The notes under the pieces are model-generated. The model was not told the origin of the DNA, made no database searches, and saw only the letters and a program-made list of their open reading frames with translations. Position numbers and translations under genes: made by a program. From Candidatus Thalassolituus haligoni (GTDB taxonomy: Bacteria > Pseudomonadota > Gammaproteobacteria > Pseudomonadales > Oceanobacteraceae), in assembly GCF_041222825.1 (NCBI RefSeq), contig NZ_CP139482.1, forward strand, positions 3,911,501 to 3,975,500: a DNA stretch of 64,000 nt, given 5' to 3'. Positions within the stretch are counted from its first letter, which is position 1, and the number at the start of each line of letters is the position of its first letter. Shown one piece after another: positions 1 through 8,212 of the stretch.

Positions 1-1
1 T

Positions 2-376
2 CTGTTTATTCTTGGCATCGTATTTTTACTCGGTTTTATCCTCGACTGGATCGAAATCACGCTGATTATTCTACCGCTGGTTGCGCCGGTGATCAGTGCC
101 TTGGAAATTTCCATCAACGGCTACGGCGTCATGGATAATCCGACTCTGGTGTGGTTTGTGATGCTGGTCGCGCTGACCTTGCAGACCTCGTTCCTGACAC
201 CGCCGGTGGGTTTCTCGCTGTTCTATCTGAAAGGTGTATGCCCGCCGGAAGTATCGTTAGCGACCATATATAAAGGCGTGATTCCGTTTATTCTGCTGCA
301 ACTGACCGCCCTGGCGTTGCTGATCATCTTCCCCGGTCTGGTCAACTGGTTCCCGGCCTACGTCTACGGGCCATAA
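2..376 (+). CDS. TRAP transporter large permease (DctM family), 3' end only
   Basis: The reading frame is open from the window edge to a TAA at 374-376, giving the last about 124 residues. It is almost entirely hydrophobic helices, with the DWIEI and LTPPVGFSLFYLKG segments typical of the C-terminus of DctM-type large permeases (usually about 430 residues). The family forms the inner-membrane channel of a tripartite ATP-independent periplasmic transporter that takes up carboxylates using an ion gradient. The 5' part, and probably the DctP and DctQ partners, lie outside the window to the left. The nearby ben genes make an aromatic-acid substrate plausible, but this is inference. It converges on the CBS-domain gene across a hairpin at 412-446. 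Confidence 0.88.
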   Translation: MFILGIVFLLGFILDWIEITLIILPLVAPVISALEISINGYGVMDNPTLVWFVMLVALTLQTSFLTPPVGFSLFYLKGVCPPEVSLATIYKGVIPFILLQLTALALLIIFPGLVNWFPAYVYGP

Positions 377-411
377 CAACCGGAGAGATCAAAGTGGCCA
401 TGGCTGGCCGT

Positions 412-446
412 GCCTGCAAGGCGGAATCTCACCCCACCTTGCAGGC
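412..446. terminator. Hairpin between the convergent TRAP and CBS genes
   Basis: A perfect 10-bp inverted repeat (GCCTGCAAGG at 412-421, CCTTGCAGGC at 437-446) is followed by AGCCCCTTTTC. It lies 36 bases after the TRAP permease stop and just past the stop of the convergent CBS gene. The position and strong stem fit a terminator for both genes, although the T-run is short. Confidence 0.6.
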
Positions 447-469
447 AGCCCCTTTTCTGGGGTACCGCA

Positions 470-1033
470 TCAGGATACCGCTGAAAATACCCGTGCGAAG
501 CTGGATTGTTCATGAATATCAATCGGCAAGCGCAGCTTGCGAGAGATGTCACTGGCGGAGAACAGGCCCCGGATTTTGTGGTTTTCACGATCCACCACCA
601 GACAGTGTTGCTGATAGTTATCTTGCAGGCAGTTCACCACATCACCAATGGTCGAGAGCACCAGTTCGGAGTAATTCAGCGCGGTCAGATCTTTCTTGCG
701 GGTCATCAGTTCCGAGACCAGCACTTCTTTCAGGCTGCTGAGGCCGGTATTGGTCGCTTGCAGCAGAATGTACTGATCCGACAAATGCTCTGCATCAATG
801 ATACCGAGAAAGCGGTTGTTTTCATCCACCACCAACTTCAGGCGAACATGGGTCTTGATCATCATGTTGCGAGCTTCGACGGCAGTCACCGAGGATTCAA
901 TCACCATCGGTTCACTGTCGACAAAATCGGTAAAAAACGCCTTTGCTGGGCTGTTCAGAGAGATATGAACCGGCTTTTCAGGAAAGGCCAGTTCATCGAC
1001 GTTTTGTACTGGGTGCAGAGTCAATTTATGCAT
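470..1033 (-). CDS. CBS-domain protein
   Basis: This 187-residue soluble protein has two CBS-like motifs: residues about 35-95 (ending LKLVVDENNRFLGIIDAEHL) and about 105-170 (ending HCLVVDRENHKIRGLFSASD). Paired CBS domains usually form a Bateman module that binds adenine nucleotides and regulates a partner. No catalytic or DNA-binding domain is attached, so it is a stand-alone CBS protein of unknown target. The ATG at 1033 is preceded by a purine-rich AGGAG-type site. It lies downstream of the small membrane-protein gene on the same strand and converges with the TRAP permease. No link to benzoate metabolism can be shown. Confidence 0.82.
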   Translation of the reverse strand: MHKLTLHPVQNVDELAFPEKPVHISLNSPAKAFFTDFVDSEPMVIESSVTAVEARNMMIKTHVRLKLVVDENNRFLGIIDAEHLSDQYILLQATNTGLSSLKEVLVSELMTRKKDLTALNYSELVLSTIGDVVNCLQDNYQQHCLVVDRENHKIRGLFSASDISRKLRLPIDIHEQSSFARVFSAVS

Positions 1034-1158
1034 GGGAAATACTCCTCTTTTGCCTGTTACCGCAGCGATACTGATCGGTCAGGCAATATTCTGATTGTTG
1101 GGTGAGATTCGGGAGTCTGGCCAAAGGGAGGGGGGAAGCTGTCCATTGGCCAGAGCAA

Positions 1159-1461
1159 TCAAAAACGGCGAGGAGGGCCGCGAACCCGAATGCTGGCGCG
1201 ATGCTGCGTCCGGTAATCCGGCACCATCGCAGGCAACAGCACAACCATCAGCACAAGCGTCAGCAGTAATAACGTAACCGGAGCAGGTGGAACATAGCGG
1301 TCGTTGTCGCCATCCAGCAATGCGGGGGGATCACTGAATGCAACCTGACTACTCCAGAAGGCGTCATGATTACCATGGGCATCCAGCAAACTGAACGCAC
1401 TGACAGCACCCAACAAGGAGACACAGAAGAGCATACGCAGCATGATGCAACGATTGATCAT
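1159..1461 (-). CDS. Small predicted membrane or exported protein
   Basis: I do not recognise this 100-residue protein. It starts with a signal-like hydrophobic segment (residues about 5-26, ending near SLLDAHG) and has a second strongly hydrophobic stretch at about 59-82, after a proline-rich VPPAPV. The C-terminus is basic (about RTQHRASIRVRGPPRRF). The pattern fits a periplasmic loop anchored by a C-terminal transmembrane helix. An AGGAG-like GGGGAGAGCT sequence precedes the ATG. It lies 125 bases upstream of the CBS gene on the same strand. The topology makes it a plausible real gene, but no family assignment is offered. Confidence 0.5.
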   Translation of the reverse strand: MINRCIMLRMLFCVSLLGAVSAFSLLDAHGNHDAFWSSQVAFSDPPALLDGDNDRYVPPAPVTLLLLTLVLMVVLLPAMVPDYRTQHRASIRVRGPPRRF

Positions 1462-1676
1462 TAGCTCTCCCCGGTTCGATAGATTGCGCTAAACGGCAAT
1501 CGGTGGTTGATACGTTCAAGATGACGGATTTAGCGTCACTGTTGAAGTATAGACTGAATATTCTGTTTAAGTTCTCCACCAAAGACGTTCAAATGGGACA
1601 ATCCTGTAAATTATTACATCATTATTGCCCCACCTAACGGAATGGCATCAAAAATGCCGTTAACGTATGCCGGGAG

Positions 1677-2462
1677 TCAGCCCAAATCCCCACCACCGAC
1701 CGGAATCACCGAACCGGTAAGGTAGGAAGATTCATCCGATGCCAAAAACAGAATGGCATTGGCCTGTTCCTGCGGCGTCGAGTAGCGCTTCATCAGAGTA
1801 GAATCGATGGTCTGGTCGACAATCTGCTGATACCAGATTTCTTCCTGCTTGCTTTGTTTGTTGGTGTTGCGCGGAATTCGACGCGGGCCAACGTCGGTGC
1901 CGCCCGGCGCGGTAGCGTTTACCCGAATACCGTATTCGGCATTTTCATACGCCAGACAAGCGGTCAAGGCATTCACACCGCCTTTGGCAGCCGCATAGGG
2001 CACCCGGTTCAGGCCACGGGTGGCAATCGACGAGACGTTGACGATGGTGCCACTGCGTTGTGCCTGCATGGTATCGAGCACCGCATGACAACCCCACAAG
2101 GTCGGAAACAGCGAGCGTCTGATTTCTTTTTCGATCTGGGTCGGTTTGTAGGCTTCATAGGGTTTGGCCCAGATGGTGCCGCCGACATTATTCACCAGCA
2201 CATCGACCCGACCCAGCTCTTCAATGACCGAACGGATAGCGTCGTTGGCACTTTTGAATTGCTCCAGATTGGCCAGTCGGTAGAGGGTGTTGGGTGAACC
2301 GGCAGCGAGGCAGGATTCGACCACTTCTTCGACGATGGGCGACAGATCAATCAAGGCCAGTATCGCGCCTTCCGCCGCCATGGATTCCGCCACCGCCCGG
2401 CCGATGCCTTGAGCAGCTCCGGTGACGATAACGACTTTGTTTTCAAAACGGGATGGACGCAT
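1677..2462 (-). CDS. benD: cis-1,2-dihydroxycyclohexa-3,5-diene-1-carboxylate dehydrogenase (BenD)
   Basis: This 261-residue short-chain dehydrogenase has the cofactor motif TGAAQGIG near residue 14, the NNVGG structural motif near 90, a catalytic Ser in NVSS and the YAAAK active-site motif near 157. It is the BenD/XylL type, which oxidises the benzoate cis-dihydrodiol from BenABC and decarboxylates it to catechol with NAD+. I chose the ATG at 2462 because AGGAG lies directly upstream; the longer open frame to 2534 would run into benC. It is the last gene of benABCD and overlaps no neighbour. Confidence 0.93.
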   Translation of the reverse strand: MRPSRFENKVVIVTGAAQGIGRAVAESMAAEGAILALIDLSPIVEEVVESCLAAGSPNTLYRLANLEQFKSANDAIRSVIEELGRVDVLVNNVGGTIWAKPYEAYKPTQIEKEIRRSLFPTLWGCHAVLDTMQAQRSGTIVNVSSIATRGLNRVPYAAAKGGVNALTACLAYENAEYGIRVNATAPGGTDVGPRRIPRNTNKQSKQEEIWYQQIVDQTIDSTLMKRYSTPQEQANAILFLASDESSYLTGSVIPVGGGDLG

Positions 2463-2520
2463 GAGGTGTTCTCCTGAAGCGAGGTGGTGTGCAAAACACA
2501 CCACTACAAACGGGCGATGT

Positions 2521-3531
2521 TCAACTGGAAGCAAATTTCTCGTAATAGAAATTCACTGGCTTGATGCCTTTATCGGTCATAAAGCCGTTGACGGCATCCA
2601 CCATGGGCGGCGGCCCACAGAGGTAAATATCGAGGTCGCCGTTGTGTAGCACGCCGTCGTCCATATGATGGGTCACGAAGCCTTTAACCGGGTATTCCGC
2701 ATCCGGGTTGGCGGCACAGGCCGTGAAACTGAAGTTGTCGATCCGTGCGGCAAAGTCTTCCAGCTTGTCCATTTCAACCAGGTCACCGTCGTTGGTAACG
2801 CCGTAAATCAAGTGTACCGGCTGAGGGCAACCGTCACGTTCGAGTTTCTCCAGCATCGCCAGAAAAGGTGCCAAACCGGTACCACCGGCCAGCATCAACA
2901 GCGGACGTTTGACATCACGCAGGTAGAAGCTGCCGAACGGGCCACGCAATGTCATGGTATCGCCCGGCTTGGCGTCGTTGACCAGCCAGCTGCTCATCAA
3001 GCCGTCCGGCACGACCCGAATCAGGAACGACACAGCACCACGGTCTTCTTGCACCAGCGAGCTGAACGAGTAGGCACGGGTTTGATCGGTGCCGGGCACT
3101 TGCAGGTTGACGTATTGTCCCGGCAAGAAATGCATGGCACGAATCTGGTCACTGGCAAGGGTAAAGCTGAGGGTGGATGGTGACAGTCGGTTAAGTGCCA
3201 CCACCTCGGCATGAATATCTGCCATCACGGTACGTACACACATTTCCGACAGCGCCGGTACGTTAATTACGCAATCCGTTGCTGCAATCATGCAGCAGGT
3301 GAGCACCTTGCCCGCTTCCGCTTCCTGATCTGACAGCGCATCTTCGATGTAATCATCCATTTCGAACTGGCCGGATTCCCACTGGCATTTGCAGGTGCCA
3401 CAGGCACCGTCACGACAGTCCATCGGGATATTGATTTGCGAGCGGTAGGCGGCATCAGCAACGGTTTCACCCGCCATGGCGTCGATAAAACGGGTAACCC
3501 CGTCTTCAAAATTGAGTGCTATTTTGGTCAT
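2521..3531 (-). CDS. benC: Benzoate 1,2-dioxygenase reductase component (BenC)
   Basis: This 336-residue iron-sulfur flavoprotein has an N-terminal chloroplast-type [2Fe-2S] ferredoxin domain (C39, C44, C47 and a Cys at 79-80). An FAD-binding domain (RAYSFSS) and an NAD-binding domain (GGTGLAPF, CGPPPMV) follow. It passes electrons from NADH to the BenAB oxygenase. The domain order and length match BenC/XylZ. It is separated from benB by about 200 bases that hold a striking 21-bp hairpin, whereas benA and benB are almost contiguous, so reductase and oxygenase may be made in different amounts. Confidence 0.95.
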   Translation of the reverse strand: MTKIALNFEDGVTRFIDAMAGETVADAAYRSQINIPMDCRDGACGTCKCQWESGQFEMDDYIEDALSDQEAEAGKVLTCCMIAATDCVINVPALSEMCVRTVMADIHAEVVALNRLSPSTLSFTLASDQIRAMHFLPGQYVNLQVPGTDQTRAYSFSSLVQEDRGAVSFLIRVVPDGLMSSWLVNDAKPGDTMTLRGPFGSFYLRDVKRPLLMLAGGTGLAPFLAMLEKLERDGCPQPVHLIYGVTNDGDLVEMDKLEDFAARIDNFSFTACAANPDAEYPVKGFVTHHMDDGVLHNGDLDIYLCGPPPMVDAVNGFMTDKGIKPVNFYYEKFASS

Positions 3532-3660
3532 AGCGGTGTCTCCAGCCTTTGTTGAAGGCTTTTGTCGTTATGGTTCTGCGTGAGAGTGGCGGTTGAGCGG
3601 TACGCACGGGCAGGTGCCTGATTTGACCATCGCCCGCTGCACCACTCCACTTGAAGCCGC

Positions 3661-3711
3661 CGATAACAAGCACACAGGGTGAACACTGCGCACCCTGTGT
3701 GCTTGTTATCG
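3661..3711. repeat. Perfect 21-bp inverted repeat between benB and benC
   Basis: Bases 3661-3681 (beginning CGATAACAAGCACACAGG) are exactly complementary to 3691-3711, with a 9-base loop. There is no T-run on either side, so a classical terminator is unlikely. A hairpin this stable between oxygenase and reductase genes could protect the upstream mRNA or act as a processing site. It could also be an inserted palindrome. Confidence 0.8.
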
Positions 3712-3727
3712 AGCATCAGACATCGTC

Positions 3728-4219
3728 TTACACGTGATAGATATCGACGACGTGATGAATGTAATCATTTTTGATCACGACGGTTTTCTTCAGAATACGA
3801 ATACCAGCGTCGGTCTTTTTCAGCGTCACAAAAGCGTTGCCGAAATAGGAATCCACGGTGTTGTAGCGCACGCTGTGGGTACACCAGTTGTAGCGGATAT
3901 CACAGCTGTCGCCATGGTCGGCAAGTATTTCAACATTGCTGGTGTTATGGCTGGTACGCGGCTCCGGCAAGCTGGAGGCACTGGAGCGTTCAGTCTTGAT
4001 ACGGAACACCCGGTCTTCGAGACCGTCGCGACGGCGATAGTACATCAGCGAGACGTGGGCTTGCGGGTCGGTCACCAGTTCGCCATCGTCATCCCAGCTG
4101 GGAATCCAGAACTCTGCTTCCGGGTCGTAGTGTTCCAGCCACTGATCCCATTGCTTGTCGTCCAGCGCACGGGCTTCGGAGTACAGGAAGTTCAGAATCT
4201 GTTGGTATTCAAAGCTCAT
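3728..4219 (-). CDS. benB: Benzoate 1,2-dioxygenase small (beta) subunit (BenB)
   Basis: This 163-residue protein of the ring-hydroxylating dioxygenase beta family has the cystatin-like fold signature (EARALDDKQWDQWLEHY near the N-terminus, then a basic RIKTERSS segment). It carries no cofactor and supports the BenA hexamer structurally. BenB/XylY proteins are usually 160-165 residues, so it is full length. The ATG at 4219 is preceded by AAGGAG and follows the benA stop by 11 bases, consistent with translational coupling. Confidence 0.94.
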   Translation of the reverse strand: MSFEYQQILNFLYSEARALDDKQWDQWLEHYDPEAEFWIPSWDDDGELVTDPQAHVSLMYYRRRDGLEDRVFRIKTERSSASSLPEPRTSHNTSNVEILADHGDSCDIRYNWCTHSVRYNTVDSYFGNAFVTLKKTDAGIRILKKTVVIKNDYIHHVVDIYHV

Positions 4220-4230
4220 TATGTTGCTCC

Positions 4231-5586
4231 TTAGCCTTTGGCTTTATCCGAACCGGTTTTGTCGACACAGGCAGACAGGTAATCCACCCAGTAACGGTGC
4301 TGAATGGTGTACAGACCTTCGTCTTCCGATTTGGCACCACTCATCACCGGCTTGAGGTCAAGGGCTTTGGCCGCGTCGTCCGGGCCGTTGATCCAGTGGG
4401 TGGCACCCCGGCACATGTCGTTCCATGGCAGACCACCGGCTTTGAAGCCTTCCTGACAGGCACGGAATTCTTCCAGATCATCCGGCGTCGCCATGCCTGA
4501 GGCATTAAAGAAGTCTTCATACTGGCGAATGCGGTGGGCACGGGCGTCGGCACTCTCGCCTTTGGGTGCGATGCAGTAGATGGTGACTTCGGTTTTATCG
4601 ACTGAAATCGGGCGGAAGTGACGAATCTGCGAGCTGAACTGATCCATCAGAAAGACGTTCGGGTAGAGACACAGGTTGCGCAAGTTACCGATCATCCAGT
4701 CGGCCCGCGCTTCACCATACTGGGCAACCAGCTCGTCACGTTTTTCATACAGCGGGCGATCTTGCGGGTTAGGCCATTGCATCCACAGCAGAATGTGGCC
4801 TTGCTCGAAGGCGTAGAAGCCGCCTTTCTGTTTGTTCCAGGTCGACGCATCCATGGCTTTGACGTCATCGTCGGACATGCCATTTTTACGGCGTGCGGTG
4901 GTCGCCACATAGTTCCAGTGCACGGACGACACGTGGTAGCCATCGGCACCGTTTTCAGCCTGAACCTTCCAGTTACCATCGTAGATATAGCTGGATGCGC
5001 CCTTGACTACTTCCAGCCCCTGCGGTGACTGATCGACAATCATGTCGATGATCTTGGCCGCTTCACCCAGGTGTTCGGTCAGTGGTTTGACGTCTTCTCG
5101 CAGCGAGCCAAACAGGAAACCACGATAGGATTCAAAGCGGGCGACCTTGGTCAGGTCGTGGGAGCCTTCGCAGTTGAAGGAATCCGGGTAACCGGCTTCT
5201 TTCGGATCTTTTACTTTCAACAGTTTGCCGGAGTTATTAAAGCTCCAGCCATGGAATGGACAGGTAAGAACCGACTTGTTGCCCTTTTTGGTACGGCACA
5301 ACACCGCGCCCCGGTGGGAACAGGCGTTGATAAAGCAGTTCAGTTCACCGTCCTTGTTACGGGCAATAAATACCGGCTGGCGACCCATATAGGTGGTGAA
5401 GAAATCGTTGTTCTCGGCAATCTGGCTCTCATGGGCCAGATAGATCCAGTTGCCTTCGAAGATGTGCTTCATCTCCAGCTCGAACAGCTCAGGATCGGTA
5501 AACATGTCACGGCGACAGCGAAACAGGCCCTGTTCCTTGTCTTCTTCCATCATGCTCTGGATTTTTGTTATCAGTTGCTCGTTCAT
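4231..5586 (-). CDS. benA: Benzoate 1,2-dioxygenase large (alpha) subunit (BenA)
   Basis: This 451-residue Rieske oxygenase alpha subunit has the [2Fe-2S] ligands C89, H91, C109 and H112 and the mononuclear-iron histidines H218 and H223 in the D-G-Y-H-x4-H motif. With BenB and BenC it dihydroxylates benzoate to the cis-diol. BenA/XylX proteins are about 450-460 residues. An upstream in-frame TTG at 5589 is possible, but I chose the ATG at 5586 because GGAGG lies 8 bases upstream. It heads benABCD and sits behind a XylS/BenR-type box at 5639-5674. The activator gene is not in the window. A toluate-type substrate range cannot be excluded. Confidence 0.95.
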   Translation of the reverse strand: MNEQLITKIQSMMEEDKEQGLFRCRRDMFTDPELFELEMKHIFEGNWIYLAHESQIAENNDFFTTYMGRQPVFIARNKDGELNCFINACSHRGAVLCRTKKGNKSVLTCPFHGWSFNNSGKLLKVKDPKEAGYPDSFNCEGSHDLTKVARFESYRGFLFGSLREDVKPLTEHLGEAAKIIDMIVDQSPQGLEVVKGASSYIYDGNWKVQAENGADGYHVSSVHWNYVATTARRKNGMSDDDVKAMDASTWNKQKGGFYAFEQGHILLWMQWPNPQDRPLYEKRDELVAQYGEARADWMIGNLRNLCLYPNVFLMDQFSSQIRHFRPISVDKTEVTIYCIAPKGESADARAHRIRQYEDFFNASGMATPDDLEEFRACQEGFKAGGLPWNDMCRGATHWINGPDDAAKALDLKPVMSGAKSEDEGLYTIQHRYWVDYLSACVDKTGSDKAKG

Positions 5587-5638
5587 CAATGGACCCTCCG
5601 TATTGATGTTCAGGTTAAAAGCCTGACGAAATACGAAC

Positions 5639-5674
5639 TATCCAGAGCCGGATAAGGTTTATCCGTTTTGTGCA
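5639..5674 (-). promoter_or_regulatory. XylS/BenR-type activator site upstream of benA
   Basis: On the minus strand, bases 5674-5660 read TGCACAAAACGGATA, an exact match to the XylS/BenR half-site TGCA-N6-GGNTA. A second GGATA, preceded by a degenerate ATCC, follows exactly 21 bases later (5653-5639). XylS-type activators bind two direct repeats with this period next to the -35 region. The site ends about 50 bases before the benA start codon. Confidence 0.65.
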
Positions 5675-5720
5675 CAGCCGGGTAATGAGTTTAATCGAGC
5701 CGAAAAAAGCCGCAGCCGCA

Positions 5721-5752
5721 GGCCAGAAAACGGGGTGTTTACCCCGCTGGCC
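5721..5752 (-). terminator. Terminator of the first catechol 2,3-dioxygenase gene
   Basis: A two-part stem (GGCCAG 5721-5726 with CTGGCC 5747-5752; CGGGGT 5731-5736 with ACCCCG 5741-5746) starts 14 bases past the dioxygenase stop. In the minus direction the inner stem is followed by TTTT. It separates this gene from the benA promoter. Confidence 0.6.
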
Positions 5753-5765
5753 GTCTGCAAAAATA

Positions 5766-6701
5766 TCAGGTAACAACCGTTAGAAACGTGTCGTGTAACT
5801 TGCGATGCGCGTAATCCAGACCACCGCCCTCGCCCAGCCCTTCAAATGTCCAGGTGATCGGTTTGTGATCCGGATAGGTCTGATAACCGCCCATAAAGGT
5901 TTCGAACCGGTTACCGGAAGGATCCCAGGCGTAAATGGTGCAACCTCGGGTAATACCATGGCGAGTGGGGCCAATATCCACCGGCACATCGTTCATCGCC
6001 ATAATGTCAGCCGCACGTAATACCTTCTCCCAGCTTTCCAGCTGGAAGGCGACATGGTGCAGCTTGCCAGGCTCGGAATGTTCAACAAAGGCGATATCAT
6101 GGGCCTTGTTGGAACAGCTGAGCCAGAGCGCAATTTCACCCTCCCGATCCGGGGTCAGGGTGCGCTCAACCAACTGAAAGCCCAGCACCTCAATCAGAAT
6201 CTTTTTGGCAGCCGCAGTATCCGGGCCATACAGCAAGCAGTGATCCATACGAATAGGGGCGATGCCTTTTTCGGCGTTGGCATTCCAGGGTGCCGGATTC
6301 AACTCAGCGCTGTCGTTGCCCACCCACGTCTTGTCGGCGTACAGTTCGATCAGATGACCAGTAGGTAAAGTGAAACGCACCCGCTCGCCGGTTTCCAGCA
6401 TCTCGCCAGCAGGCATACGACTGGTTTCCAGACCATAGTCGTTTAATGCGCGCTCAAAATGGAGCAGGGTGTCGTTATCCAGCACCTTGAAAGCAAAAAA
6501 ATCGATCCCGGCACGATCAGCTTCACGAATCACCACACTGTTATGATCCTGCTCATCCCAGGCCTTGAAATAGACCCGGCCTTGATCATCCCGGCCGGTT
6601 TCCAGCAAGCCCAACACATCCCGATAGAAATGAACGCCCTGTTCGAGATTCAGCACCCGGATCTGAGCATGACCCGGCCGCAATACACCTTGAATCGCCA
6701 T
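5766..6701 (-). CDS. dmpB: Catechol 2,3-dioxygenase, copy 1 (extradiol ring cleavage)
   Basis: This 311-residue type I extradiol dioxygenase has two vicinal-oxygen-chelate modules. The iron ligands are H154 (MDHCLLYG), H215 or H216 (KLHHVAF) and E267 (GNRFETF), matching H153, H214 and E265 of XylE. It cleaves catechol to 2-hydroxymuconic semialdehyde with Fe(II) and O2. The ATG at 6701 follows an AGAGG site and an A-rich Crc/Hfq-like tract (AACAATAACAAG). The gene has terminators on both sides and its own upstream repeats, so it is probably monocistronic. It takes catechol from both the phenol and benzoate routes. A clear paralogue lies at 15458-16393. Confidence 0.96.
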   Translation of the reverse strand: MAIQGVLRPGHAQIRVLNLEQGVHFYRDVLGLLETGRDDQGRVYFKAWDEQDHNSVVIREADRAGIDFFAFKVLDNDTLLHFERALNDYGLETSRMPAGEMLETGERVRFTLPTGHLIELYADKTWVGNDSAELNPAPWNANAEKGIAPIRMDHCLLYGPDTAAAKKILIEVLGFQLVERTLTPDREGEIALWLSCSNKAHDIAFVEHSEPGKLHHVAFQLESWEKVLRAADIMAMNDVPVDIGPTRHGITRGCTIYAWDPSGNRFETFMGGYQTYPDHKPITWTFEGLGEGGGLDYAHRKLHDTFLTVVT

Positions 6702-6739
6702 CAGTTGATACCTCTTGTTATTGTTTACCAGTTAGACGA

Positions 6740-6800
6740 TTAAGGTATCCAGCGACACCATTCCGATCTAATACCTAATAGGAAAGAGTCCAATACTGTT
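6740..6800. promoter_or_regulatory. Putative operator region of catechol 2,3-dioxygenase copy 1
   Basis: The inverted elements TTAAGGTATC (6740-6749) and TCTAATACCTAATA (6767-6780) lie 39-79 bases before the start codon. They resemble the TCTAATACTATT / TTAGGTATTA pairs in front of the second dioxygenase (16551-16598) and the ferredoxin (30085-30129). A LysR-type regulator such as the one at 16624 is a reasonable candidate binder. Confidence 0.4.
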
Positions 6801-6801
6801 T

Positions 6802-7156
6802 TTGCATGAAGTATTGTATTTTGACGAGCATCATTGACTTAGTGCCAGGTCAATACTCGATGAGAAAAATTGTTTTTTTAACGTCGGATGACGGCAATGG
6901 ATTGATTATCCAGATTGCCTCAAGCACGGTCGCAGAGGTGCTTCCAGATCGTGGATATATGGCACAAATAGGCTTCGGTTTATGGCTAAAAAGCGGGATT
7001 TTATGGTTTATTGGGGTGCTTTGGATGTTAAAAATCAGCAGCAAAAAAAAGGGGATTACCCGGCAAGAATCAGTCAACCATTTTTGACAAAAGGATATCC
7101 CGACTTTGGATTGATCCGCCATAAAAACAGCAGGAAACTCCCTGTTCGGCAGAGGG
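6802..7156. other. Intergenic stretch without a supported gene
   Basis: Short open frames exist here (for example 6806-7087 and 6982-7221, plus strand), but they lack a good ribosome-binding site and a recognisable family, and the second runs into a terminator hairpin. The stretch is AT-richer than its surroundings. I see no RNA gene. Confidence 0.5.
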
Positions 7157-7215
7157 CAAAAAAAATCGGCGATACAGTACCGTTTATGAATAATAAACGA
7201 GTACCTTTCGCCGAT
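7157..7215 (-). terminator. Strong intrinsic terminator of the phenol-hydroxylase operon
   Basis: Read on the minus strand, two 23-base arms (7215-7193 and 7187-7165) form a long stem. ATCGGCGA pairs with TCGCCGAT and the loop-proximal ATAAACG/CGTTTAT also pairs, with a small internal mismatch and a 5-base loop. Seven T residues follow at once (7164-7158). It lies 65 bases past the dmpD stop and closes the dmpKLMNOP-D transcript. Confidence 0.85.
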
Positions 7216-7279
7216 GTTTAATCAATCTGGTTTAAAATCACGACAGCAATCGTTTTAAAAACCGCTGCCGGTCAGCAGC

Positions 7280-8101
7280 TTATGCTCCTTTAAAAAAATT
7301 GACGACAAGCTGATTAAAGCGGTCTTTATGTTCTATTTGAGTCCAATGCCCGCAACGACCAAATACATGCAATTCTGCCCGCTCAATAAGTTCTGCCAGA
7401 CGAAGACCGGCAGACAGCGGCACGACAAAATCTTCGCGTCCATGCACAATCAGCGTGTCGTTAGCCAGTGCTCGTAGCGCTTCATCCGAACTGGCCAGGG
7501 CATCGACCCAACGCTGGCGCGGCGCTGGGAACATACGCGCAAAAGACTCCTGAAATCCGGGCTGAATACTGGCGTTATAACGCAGTTCAGCTAATTCATC
7601 GGTCACAAGCGAGCGATCATAGGCAAAAACATCAAGCAGTTTACGCATATTCGCAATCGATGGCTCATAGCCCCAAACTGCATTCAAGCCATCCGTGAGC
7701 TCAAATTTTGTACCGGCAGAACCCATGAGAATCATTCGATCCACCCTTTCCGGGTATTTTACCGCAGCAGCAATGGCCAAGGCGCCGCCAAAGGAATTGC
7801 CAACAACATGGGCTTTTTCAATATCCAGGGCATCCATCAGCCCAATAATATGATCAACCCAATTCTCCATGCGGTATTCGAAATCAGCAGGCCGTTCGGT
7901 GAATCCGAAACCGACCATATCTGGGGCGATAACACGAAAATGTTCACTAATAGCTGGCATATTCAACCGCCAATTGGCATAAGCGGTCACACCAGGGCCA
8001 GAGCCATGAATCAGAATAACCACAGGCCCTTCGCCACTGTCGTGATAATTCGTTTGAATATTCGCCGCTACGACATTTTTCGATATTTCTGGATTGGTCA
8101 T
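7280..8101 (-). CDS. dmpD: 2-hydroxymuconic semialdehyde hydrolase (alpha/beta hydrolase)
   Basis: This 273-residue alpha/beta-hydrolase has the oxyanion-hole motif HGSGPG near residue 32, the nucleophile elbow GNSFGG with S103, D224 (GREDFVVP) and H252 (GHW). Sequence and length match DmpD/XylF, which hydrolyse the meta-cleavage product of catechol (or methylcatechols) to 2-hydroxypentadienoate plus formate (or acetate). The ATG at 8101 is preceded by GGAGAG. It is the last gene of the phenol-hydroxylase operon, before the terminator at 7157-7215. The alternative dehydrogenase branch (DmpC) is not in the window. Confidence 0.9.
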   Translation of the reverse strand: MTNPEISKNVVAANIQTNYHDSGEGPVVILIHGSGPGVTAYANWRLNMPAISEHFRVIAPDMVGFGFTERPADFEYRMENWVDHIIGLMDALDIEKAHVVGNSFGGALAIAAAVKYPERVDRMILMGSAGTKFELTDGLNAVWGYEPSIANMRKLLDVFAYDRSLVTDELAELRYNASIQPGFQESFARMFPAPRQRWVDALASSDEALRALANDTLIVHGREDFVVPLSAGLRLAELIERAELHVFGRCGHWTQIEHKDRFNQLVVNFFKGA

Positions 8102-8164
8102 GACACTCTCCGATTACATCATCCGCATTTATAGAATGCTGAATTAAATAGTTGGCCCCTTAAA

Positions 8165-8212
8165 CTCAGATCCGTTTAAACTCAAATCCGTTTAAACTCA
8201 AATCCGTTTAAA
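8165..8212. repeat. Three tandem copies of a 16-bp unit over the dmpP stop
   Basis: The unit CTCAAATCCGTTTAAA occurs at 8165-8180 (one mismatch), 8181-8196 and 8197-8212. The copy at 8197-8212 encodes the last codons and TGA of dmpP, so the 3' end of the gene has been triplicated into the intergenic space. Each junction makes a GTTTAAAC palindrome. Confidence 0.9.

Noticed and set aside
470..1105. Plus-strand frame of 199 codons (506-1105) opposite the CBS gene
   Set aside because: It is antisense shadow coding of the CBS-domain gene, which has clear family motifs.
1624..1672. Terminator after benD (GGCAT/ATGCC at about 1641-1655)
   Set aside because: The stem is only five base pairs and no T-run follows in the minus direction, so the end of the ben transcript is unresolved.
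6806..7221. Two small plus-strand frames between catechol dioxygenase 1 and dmpD
   Set aside because: No family resemblance, no good ribosome-binding site, and one runs through an intrinsic terminator of the opposite strand.
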